A stretch of 8,299 nucleotides of DNA from Euryarchaeota archaeon UBA501. GTDB taxonomy: Archaea; Thermoplasmatota; Poseidoniia; Poseidoniales; Thalassarchaeaceae. Shown here in pieces: positions 1 to 5,581 of this stretch. The translations under genes were made by a program, and so were the position numbers. A model generated the notes under the pieces. That model saw only the letters and a program-made list of their open reading frames with translations. It made no database searches and was not told the origin of the DNA. The first letter of the stretch is position 1, and every line of letters starts with the position of its first letter. The DNA is taken from the NCBI GenBank assembly GCA_002505685.1, contig DAVT01000004.1, positions 2,536-10,834 on the forward strand, in the 5' to 3' direction.

Positions 1-192
1 CCTACGCCTGTTGAAATGCGTGCAAATGGAGAAATAAATGCAGCATGCGGAATTGTGGGTTGTAATGGAAACGGGGCGCCTGGAGAAAAATGCAATGTTT
101 GTGGAACGCGTGTTTCGTCCAGAATTATTTGCAGCGCCTGTAACACGAGTGCGCCTGTTGGTAGCCATTTCTCGGATGAAGAAGCGTGGTGA
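1..192 (+). CDS. C-terminal end of a cysteine-rich zinc-ribbon-like protein (5' end outside window)
   Basis: Frame 1 is open from the first base and ends at TGA 190-192, giving 63 residues of a protein that starts before the window. It carries six cysteines spaced C-x4-C-x9-C-x2-C-x9-C-x2-C (visible residues 16, 21, 31, 34, 44, 47). The last four form two CxxC knuckles with the spacing of a zinc ribbon, so metal binding is likely. The tail after residue 50 is short and acidic (SDEEAW). The family cannot be named from this fragment. The stop codon lies inside the GGTGA ribosome-binding site of the following desulfurase gene, so the two are probably co-transcribed and translationally coupled. 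Other reading frames here lack this cysteine pattern and look like shadows. Zinc-ribbon character is fairly sure; function is unknown. Confidence 0.7.
   Translation, partial: PTPVEMRANGEINAACGIVGCNGNGAPGEKCNVCGTRVSSRIICSACNTSAPVGSHFSDEEAW
188..192 (+). promoter_or_regulatory. Ribosome-binding site GGTGA for the SufS gene, overlapping the upstream stop
   Basis: GGTGA lies 5 nt before ATG 198 and matches the archaeal anti-Shine-Dalgarno. It decides the start in favour of ATG 198 over the in-frame GTG codons at 186 and 189, which lie inside or before the site. Its last three bases are the TGA stop of the upstream gene. Confidence 0.75.
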
Positions 193-197
193 AATCA

Positions 198-1421
198 ATG
201 GATGTAAGCGGTTTTCGTGAGCATTTTCCGTCTCTTTTAGGAGATGATGCTCCTGTTTATCTCGACAATGCTTGCATGACACTTCGTCCAACAAGTGTCA
301 TTCAAGCCATCGAAAACTACTACTCAAAAAACCCCTCATGTGCGGGCCGTTCAGTTCACCGCTGGGGGATGTCTGTTTCGCAAACTGTTTCTCGGTGCAG
401 AAGGAAATTGGCAGAACATATTGGAGTCAAGCAGGCTCAAGAAATCATATTCACACCCAATGCAACGCATTCGATTAACCAAGTCGCAGCTGGAATGAAG
501 TGGAATCAAGGAGATATTGTCATCACCAGTGATCGTGAGCACAACTCAAACCTCGTACCTTGGTTACAGTTGAAAGGCGAGGGTGTTGAACTGCGCACTG
601 TCCCAAGTTTAGAAGACAATACCTTCGATTTGGAAGCATATCAAGAAGCGTGTGCGGATGCCGGTGCGAATCTAAAATTGGTTTCACTGGTACATGTTGG
701 GAATCTGGATGGTGTGGAAATCCCCATTGCAGCGGCTTCTAAAATCGCACATGATCATGGTGCCATAATGCACGTAGATGGTGCACAATCAGCACCTCAC
801 ATACCCATTGACATAGAGAGTCTTGGTTGCGATTTGTTTTCATTTAGTATCCACAAAATGCTCGGGCCCACAGGTGTGGGGGCCCTATGGGGGAAACAGG
901 AAATTCTCTCGACATTGGAGCCGATTTCTGCAGGCGGAGGTACTGTTAGCTCGGCGGATTCGCGTGGATATTCATTGCGCCCCATTCCAGATCGGCTTGA
1001 AGGTGGATTGGGGAATTACGCGGGCATCTGTGGTACTGAAGCGGCCCTAGATTTGTTGTCGCAATACAATATGCACGATTTTGCAGCCCAAGAAATTCGC
1101 ATCAATGAAATAATTACTCAAGGAATCAAAGATTTGCCCGGTGTTGAAATCATCGGACCTACGGGTGCCTCGAAACGAGGTGGGATTTGTTCAATTATTC
1201 TCGAAAATATGGATATCCAAAATGTCGGCATCCTCATGGATGAAGTGGGTAGCGTTTTCGTGCGTTCAGGTCTTCATTGTGTCAATCAGTGGTTTGAACC
1301 CAGAGGGAATACTCATGGAAGTTTGCGAGCCTCGGCCTATGCGTACAACACGGAAGAGGAAGCGAAATGTTTTGTCGATACGTTTACCGAAATTATCGAA
1401 GGATTAAGTGGTGAAGCCTGA
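198..1421 (+). CDS. sufS: Cysteine desulfurase, SufS/class V aminotransferase family
   Basis: This is a PLP enzyme that removes sulfur from L-cysteine as an enzyme persulfide plus alanine and supplies Fe-S cluster or thio-modification pathways in the cytoplasm. The 407-residue length is normal for SufS. Visible landmarks are the N-terminal VYLDNAC strand, the PLP-stacking histidine in REHNSN (His115), HVDGAQ with Asp194 and Gln197, the Schiff-base lysine in SIHKMLGPTG (Lys220), the catalytic cysteine in RSGLHC (Cys361), and the carboxylate-binding arginine in GSLRAS (about Arg377) followed by the family tail YNTEEE. All key residues are present. The lysine loop reads IHK rather than the common GHK, and the cysteine loop reads GLHC rather than GHHC. 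No sufB, sufC, sufD, sufU or iscU is in the window, so the sulfur acceptor is not shown. The gene follows a zinc-ribbon gene and its TGA overlaps the ATG of the protease gene. A paralogue such as a CsdA-type enzyme cannot be excluded. Confidence 0.93.
   Translation: MDVSGFREHFPSLLGDDAPVYLDNACMTLRPTSVIQAIENYYSKNPSCAGRSVHRWGMSVSQTVSRCRRKLAEHIGVKQAQEIIFTPNATHSINQVAAGMKWNQGDIVITSDREHNSNLVPWLQLKGEGVELRTVPSLEDNTFDLEAYQEACADAGANLKLVSLVHVGNLDGVEIPIAAASKIAHDHGAIMHVDGAQSAPHIPIDIESLGCDLFSFSIHKMLGPTGVGALWGKQEILSTLEPISAGGGTVSSADSRGYSLRPIPDRLEGGLGNYAGICGTEAALDLLSQYNMHDFAAQEIRINEIITQGIKDLPGVEIIGPTGASKRGGICSIILENMDIQNVGILMDEVGSVFVRSGLHCVNQWFEPRGNTHGSLRASAYAYNTEEEAKCFVDTFTEIIEGLSGEA
1410..1414 (+). promoter_or_regulatory. 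Ribosome-binding site GGTGA for the subtilase gene
   Basis: GGTGA ends 6 nt before ATG 1421 and lies within the last codons of the desulfurase gene. A second ATG at 1424 (spacing 9) is less well placed. The site supports translational coupling across the one-base stop/start overlap. Confidence 0.7.
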
Positions 1422-2578
1422 TGATGGACGACTTTGTTTCAGAATTCGTCATGCCTGAAGCACCCGCAGTTGCAGCCACAAGTTTCCGACGATTTAGTCG
1501 TGGACAAATTATCTCTGCAGCCGCATCCTTCGCATTATTTGCAGTTTCCTTGATGTTGGTTCTATTCGCTGTGAACCTATTGTCTGAGGGGGTGCTTATG
1601 GTAAATGATCCCGAACTCTCGGAACGTCACAATCAGTTCAAGGAATTGTCCGGTTTTGATAATGTCACAACATCAGGAGCAGGGGTGGACGTTTGTATAG
1701 TCGACACCGGTTTCGATACATCACATCCCGATTTATCTCATGTGAATCTCGCGGGTTGGAGTGATTTTGTTCAAAATCGCGAAGAGCCCTATGATGACGA
1801 AGGGCATGGGACTGCAATGGCAGGAATTCTCGTGGCTGAGAATCTACTCGAAGGCATTGCACCTGGCGTGAATCTGTACATTGCAAAAGCCATTACCAGC
1901 AGTGGAACTGGAACCGATTCTGACATCGCCGCGGCCGTCGATTGGTGCACCGAAAGTGGAGTTGACATTATTTCACTGAGCTTGGGGGGACAACAGGGCA
2001 TCAACTGGATTCTCCTAAGTTCGGATGAGTTGGAAAACGCTGTCAATCGTGCTATCAATCAGGGAGTTTACGTTGTTGCCGCGGCTGGAAATGATGGTGG
2101 CGAAGATGACGATGGGGATGTATCCAGTCCAGGCAGTGTGGAGGATGTCATCTGTGTCGGTGCGATAGATACGGATGGAACCATGTGGCGCAATTCATCC
2201 ACGGGAGATAACAACGGTAGGTTTTGGCCCTTACTTCTACCAAGAAGCGACCCCGATAGAAAACCAGAACTTGTTGCCCCGGGTGAGAAGATACCTATTC
2301 TAAATGCCCAAATCGGGGGAACAGACTACCTCTATGCTTGGGGCTCTGGAACCAGTGGCGCCACCGTTTGGGTCACTGGTGCACTGGCTCACCTCTTGGA
2401 GCACCGACCCGACTTGGCGCAAAATGGGTCGAGTGGAGGAAATAGACAAACGGTCGAAGATGTCAAGCAATGGATGAAGGAAAGTGTCCAACCCGGTGAA
2501 GGGCAAGAGGGGCATGATGACTACTACGGTTATGGGCGATTGCAAGTCGATGTACTGCTCTCTATCGCGGGCAATTAG
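1421..2578 (+). CDS. Membrane-anchored subtilisin-like serine protease (S8 family)
   Basis: This 385-residue protein has a complete subtilase catalytic set: Asp95 in IVDTGFD, His129 in EGHGTAM, oxyanion Asn224 in AAGNDG and the nucleophile Ser312 in GTSGATVWVTG. Residues 30-52 form one strongly hydrophobic helix preceded by RRFSRGQ, which by the positive-inside rule makes a signal anchor with the catalytic domain outside the membrane. There is no lipobox and no cleavage motif I can defend. Only about 35 residues separate the helix from the catalytic domain, so a typical I9 inhibitory propeptide does not fit. The serine motif deviates from the usual GTSMATPHVAG at the residues after Ser and at the proline. 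The gene overlaps the desulfurase stop by one base and its own TAG overlaps the TAA of the opposing methyltransferase gene. The substrate is unknown; it may be an envelope quality-control or nutrient protease. Confidence 0.92.
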   Translation: MMDDFVSEFVMPEAPAVAATSFRRFSRGQIISAAASFALFAVSLMLVLFAVNLLSEGVLMVNDPELSERHNQFKELSGFDNVTTSGAGVDVCIVDTGFDTSHPDLSHVNLAGWSDFVQNREEPYDDEGHGTAMAGILVAENLLEGIAPGVNLYIAKAITSSGTGTDSDIAAAVDWCTESGVDIISLSLGGQQGINWILLSSDELENAVNRAINQGVYVVAAAGNDGGEDDDGDVSSPGSVEDVICVGAIDTDGTMWRNSSTGDNNGRFWPLLLPRSDPDRKPELVAPGEKIPILNAQIGGTDYLYAWGSGTSGATVWVTGALAHLLEHRPDLAQNGSSGGNRQTVEDVKQWMKESVQPGEGQEGHDDYYGYGRLQVDVLLSIAGN

Positions 2579-3393
2579 GATTGAATGATTCCCACCAATG
2601 TTCCGCCAAATAATGGCACGAATCCCACGGGATGCGATTGTCCAATTTCATTGATGAATTGGACCCATTCATTGAATGCGGCAACCCGTGCTTGTTCTGG
2701 GTTGGTGGGGCCTGATTCCGGTATTTCCCCAACGTCATCTACCGGTACTTCCGGTTCAGCGGTTAAGATTAGGCCACCAGGAACCAAAAGGTCGAAAGAG
2801 CGCTTGATGGCAGCAACTTTCCCCACATCTCCAACGTCGACGATGACGATTTCGTAGGGAGCCCGAAGAGGTGGCGGAGAGGTTGCGGCCGCTTCACCCA
2901 AAGTGGCATTGGCCGCTTTCCAACTGTCCAATTCAGCACACATCGACTCAAATTCACCCACTCTAACGTGTGCCCATTCTTCTGCATCGTATCTTCGCAA
3001 AAGGCGGGTGAGAATAACCCCGAATTTGCCGCCCGCTTCAATCATGTCAAAATGCTCAGGGGCCGTATTTGTTGACCAATAATCGAACAACCATGCACTT
3101 AGGTGTCCAATGCCTGAACCGACTTCGCAAACTCGTTTCGGCTCAACTCTAGCAATTACATCGCGAATTCTACGGCGCAAACCGGTCGGCATGGAATCGA
3201 GTTCCATATGTTCCAACTGCGCACCAATGGAGGCTGCAACCTCGGGTTCCTCGCGAGGGAGTTCGGGATCTTTGGACAACAACGCTGCCAGCGCATCCTC
3301 GATGCTCAGTCCCATACCCACGCGGGCGCGCAATCGGTTTTCAAATCTAGTCGCGATGGGATGTCTGAAATACCCCTTGGGGGCCGATTGCAT
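2575..3393 (-). CDS. Divergent class I SAM-dependent methyltransferase, O-methyltransferase (COG4122)-like
   Basis: The product has 272 residues from ATG 3393. A Rossmann-type methyltransferase core is visible: motif I VCEVGSGIG (Glu90 to Gly96), an acidic end of strand 2 in DMIEAG (Glu119), strand 4 YEIVIVDVGD (about 180-189), strand 5 LLVPGGLILTAEP (about 202-214), and a C-terminal FNEW...PLFGGTLVGI that resembles the end of YrrM/catechol-type O-methyltransferases. The first 85 residues are a helical extension. The two residues that hold the metal in catechol-type enzymes (normally ADN after the PGG strand) are replaced by AEP, so a metal-dependent catechol-like reaction is doubtful. The reading frame stays open to ATG 3474, but that would overlap the opposite zinc-finger gene, so 3393 is preferred; ATG 3315 is a shorter alternative. 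Neither has a clear ribosome-binding site. The substrate is unknown. Confidence 0.82.
   Translation of the reverse strand: MQSAPKGYFRHPIATRFENRLRARVGMGLSIEDALAALLSKDPELPREEPEVAASIGAQLEHMELDSMPTGLRRRIRDVIARVEPKRVCEVGSGIGHLSAWLFDYWSTNTAPEHFDMIEAGGKFGVILTRLLRRYDAEEWAHVRVGEFESMCAELDSWKAANATLGEAAATSPPPLRAPYEIVIVDVGDVGKVAAIKRSFDLLVPGGLILTAEPEVPVDDVGEIPESGPTNPEQARVAAFNEWVQFINEIGQSHPVGFVPLFGGTLVGIIQS
2640..2664. other. Perfect 8-bp inverted repeat with 9-nt loop downstream of the subtilase stop
   Basis: GTCCAATT at 2640-2647 is the exact reverse complement of AATTGGAC at 2657-2664. It begins about 60 bases past the subtilase stop and lies inside the 3' end of the opposing methyltransferase gene. There is no T tract behind it, so a simple intrinsic terminator is not supported. 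It could shape the 3' end of the protease transcript or be a chance product of the codons there. Confidence 0.3.
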
Positions 3394-3395
3394 CT

Positions 3396-3400
3396 GAGGG
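3396..3400 (+). promoter_or_regulatory. Probable ribosome-binding site GAGGG for the zinc-finger gene
   Basis: GAGGG ends 5 nt before ATG 3406, the same spacing as the GGTGA sites elsewhere in the window. It supports ATG 3406 over the longer in-frame start at 3208. It occupies most of the 12-base gap between this gene and the divergent methyltransferase gene. Confidence 0.5.
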
Positions 3401-3405
3401 ATATC

Positions 3406-4116
3406 ATGGACGCTGCGGACGAGGTGTTGGATAACGTAACTCGTTGTCCCGGATGCAACACCCGCCAAGGACATGAAATTCTCAAAGAAAAGACGCTCAA
3501 AAACGGCGGCGGTGTCGATTATCTATTACGCTGCGAAGGTTGTGGGAACGTACACAAAGTCATCTTCCGTCAACCCAAACCAGTTGTCATTCGATTCACG
3601 CTGTCAGATGGTCCAGATTCCACTCCATTTGAAATGGAAGTGGATGATGATGAAATCTTCACGCTGAATGATGAATTCGAGGCGAATGATTGTGTTTGGA
3701 TTATCACGAAACTTGAGGTAGAAGGAGATGAGAAAAAGCGTACTGCAAGTGCGCGTGAAGTAAAGCGTGTTTGGGCTAGCAGAATTGACCTCGCGAGAAT
3801 AAAGCGTACCTTCAGTGATGATGATTTTTCATTTTCAGATACCATAGAAGTCGAGCCTGACAAGGTATTCTCCTGTGGCACCATCGTCAAACATCGAGGT
3901 GAAACATGGAGAATTAGAGCCTTGCATTCAGGCACAGGTCGTACGCTTTCTGGAAAAATGGTTGCGAAGAACATCCGTCGCATATTCCTGCACCGCCCAC
4001 CATCACCTGAAGAAATCGAAGAAAGGCGAATCGTAGAGAGGGGGAATTGGAAGGGGCAAAACTTCCCGGGTCGAGAAGAGCATCAGAAAAAATGGCGTGG
4101 TGAAAGAAATGACTGA
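3406..4116 (+). CDS. HVO_0476-family archaeal zinc-finger protein
   Basis: This 236-residue protein opens with two zinc knuckles, CPGC at residues 14-17 and CEGC at 43-46, the latter followed by GNVH, which is the family signature. The remainder shows the expected two beta-rich halves: a 'DEFEANDCVWIITKLEVEG' segment around residues 90-107, 'VWASRIDLARIKRTF' near 122-136, and a C-terminal 'MVAKNIRRIFLHRP' near 185-198. A basic, charged tail of about 35 residues follows. The family is conserved in Euryarchaeota but has no proven function; a zinc ribbon with beta domains and a basic tail suggests nucleic-acid or ribosome contact (inference). The open frame runs upstream to 3208, but that stretch is antisense to the methyltransferase gene and precedes the conserved start, so ATG 3406 was chosen. 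The last 8 bases overlap the start of the DUF531 fusion gene. Confidence 0.85.
   Translation: MDAADEVLDNVTRCPGCNTRQGHEILKEKTLKNGGGVDYLLRCEGCGNVHKVIFRQPKPVVIRFTLSDGPDSTPFEMEVDDDEIFTLNDEFEANDCVWIITKLEVEGDEKKRTASAREVKRVWASRIDLARIKRTFSDDDFSFSDTIEVEPDKVFSCGTIVKHRGETWRIRALHSGTGRTLSGKMVAKNIRRIFLHRPPSPEEIEERRIVERGNWKGQNFPGREEHQKKWRGERND
4099..4103 (+). promoter_or_regulatory. Ribosome-binding site GGTGA for the DUF531 fusion gene
   Basis: GGTGA ends 5 nt before ATG 4109, deciding the start against in-frame GTG codons at 4097 and 4100. It lies inside the final codons of the zinc-finger gene, so translation of the two is probably coupled. The context gcgtGGTGAAA is identical over 11 bases to the site before the SufS gene. 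Confidence 0.75.
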
Positions 4117-5581
4117 GCGGCACGACCCAAGTGCTTGCCGGCGTATTTTGCGAAGCGCAAGAGAAAATGGACTCTCGCGGGAATTGCTAGATTCTGCCCA
4201 AAAATTGCAGGATGGTGTATACCGAGCCGAAGCGCTATGTGGGCTTTGTATTTCAGATGAAATGGACGATGATGATCGGGCGGAATGGGTTCAAATTATC
4301 GTCGACTCGATGTTTGAAGAAGAGCGCGCTTGGCGGTTGGCGGAAAGCATTGGTATCATCGCCAAATCAGCATCTAAGTGGCCAAAAGGTAAGGCGCGAA
4401 AAGCGCTCATTGAAGACCTCATTAGTCTAACTGGGGGGCTACCGACGGGCAAAGATAGAGCGGATGCACTGAAGGCAATTTCAGGTAGAGTCGCTGAACA
4501 CCAATTGCCTGAATTGATGTTATTGGCCATCGAAAATGATGGTGTGGAGGCAAAGGCAGCGCGACCCGTCATGAAAGCAATGGTTTCCACAAAAAATTCT
4601 GCCATGATTTCTGAAATCATGCCCCTGATGACTGAAGCGAATCAGGATTTGGCAGTCAAATTGTTGGATAGTTTTCATGGAATCTGTGCAAAGGCCAAGA
4701 TGAAAATTGAGCCGAGTGCCCTAGAACTTGCTCTCCCATTATTGAAAGGGGCTGAATTTGAAACGGTTCGTACAATGTGTAGCAATGCAAGCAGTATAGG
4801 AGATATTCAACTTCTTGCCAAGACCCTAGCGGGTTCGGATGAAACAGCCATCCGTTATTCAGTTACATTGGCTGGTCGAGCCGATCGAGCAGGGGACGCG
4901 GATTTTGCTGAGGAATTGCTCGAAAAAGCAGCTCATGATTTGAGTGAACTCGGTGCTCTCAAGTATGGGAATATTGCGAAAAATATCGCCAAGGGATTTG
5001 AACGGCTTGGAATGCATGATCGGGCCTCAGAACTCAAACCGGTTAATGCACCAACTGTGATTTCAACAAAGGTGGCCAACGATGAGATTTCTCGCAAGGG
5101 GCACACATTGGGACTTGTAGGCACCTATGAAGGAAGTATTGGGACACCACACTTACGGGCACTAGCAAGGGCATCAGGGATTGCTTGGGGATTTGGACTG
5201 GACATTGCACTGATTGATTGGCCAACCGATGATTTGGAGGCGCTATGCATTCGTGCAAAGAAAGAATCTGGGGCCGCTGGAGTCAACCATTTGGAGGAAT
5301 TGCTTGAAGCGGAACGGATTGTCCTTGCAAGTTCTAACGAAGCGCTGAGTGGTTCACTGGGGCATCCAATCGTCACGACGCATCAACCCAAGGGAGGTTC
5401 AGTGAATCTCAGTGATTTTGAAGGTATTTTGTGTGTTTTGATTGGATTGGGTCGGAATGGATTGCCAAAGAAAATGCTAGAAAAGTGTGAGCACCAGTTT
5501 GAGTTGACGGGTGTTGGTGCAAGTTTGGAAACTGCCGTTGCGATGGGAGCCATTGCACAATGCTTGGCGAATCTAAGTTAG
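4109..5581 (+). CDS. Helical-repeat protein fused to a C-terminal archaeal DUF531 domain
   Basis: The product has 490 residues in two parts. Residues 1 to about 325 are almost all amphipathic helices, with recurring short pairs such as YRAEALCGL, LPELMLLAI, ISEIMPLM, LALPLL and FAEELLEKA, resembling HEAT- or TPR-like repeats used as protein- or RNA-binding scaffolds. Residues about 331-490 match archaeal DUF531: GLVGTYEG, then HLRALARASGIAWGFGLDIALI, and at the end LIGLGRNGLP (444-453) and GVGASLETAVAMGAI (468-482). The last two blocks resemble the knot region of SPOUT RNA methyltransferases (G-x-x-GLP...SLxxxxAxG), so an RNA-related or SAM-binding role is inferred, not shown. DUF531 usually appears as a stand-alone protein of roughly this domain's length, so the N-terminal extension is unusual. 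There is no signal peptide or membrane helix. The gene overlaps the HVO_0476-type gene by 8 bases and the convergent proline dehydrogenase gene by 4. Confidence 0.82.
   Translation: MTERHDPSACRRILRSARENGLSRELLDSAQKLQDGVYRAEALCGLCISDEMDDDDRAEWVQIIVDSMFEEERAWRLAESIGIIAKSASKWPKGKARKALIEDLISLTGGLPTGKDRADALKAISGRVAEHQLPELMLLAIENDGVEAKAARPVMKAMVSTKNSAMISEIMPLMTEANQDLAVKLLDSFHGICAKAKMKIEPSALELALPLLKGAEFETVRTMCSNASSIGDIQLLAKTLAGSDETAIRYSVTLAGRADRAGDADFAEELLEKAAHDLSELGALKYGNIAKNIAKGFERLGMHDRASELKPVNAPTVISTKVANDEISRKGHTLGLVGTYEGSIGTPHLRALARASGIAWGFGLDIALIDWPTDDLEALCIRAKKESGAAGVNHLEELLEAERIVLASSNEALSGSLGHPIVTTHQPKGGSVNLSDFEGILCVLIGLGRNGLPKKMLEKCEHQFELTGVGASLETAVAMGAIAQCLANLS

Noticed and set aside
38..220. 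Plus-strand open frame of 60 codons at the left edge
   Set aside because: It is out of frame with the cysteine-rich frame-1 product that ends at 192, runs into the start of sufS and shows no protein-family features.
864..885. GC-rich imperfect inverted repeat GGGCCCACA...TGTGGGGGCCC
   Set aside because: It lies in the codons for the conserved glycine-rich lysine loop of SufS and is explained by that protein sequence.
3208..3405. 66-codon upstream extension of the zinc-finger gene
   Set aside because: This stretch is antisense to the methyltransferase coding region, lacks low-complexity or domain support and precedes the well-placed ATG 3406 with GAGGG site.
3394..3474. Longer N terminus for the methyltransferase (start at 3474)
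   Set aside because: It would overlap the first 23 codons of the zinc-finger gene, including the start of its CPGC knuckle, on the opposite strand.
3570..3983. 137-codon minus-strand open frame opposite the zinc-finger gene
   Set aside because: Serine-rich shadow of the HVO_0476-type coding frame with no recognisable domain.
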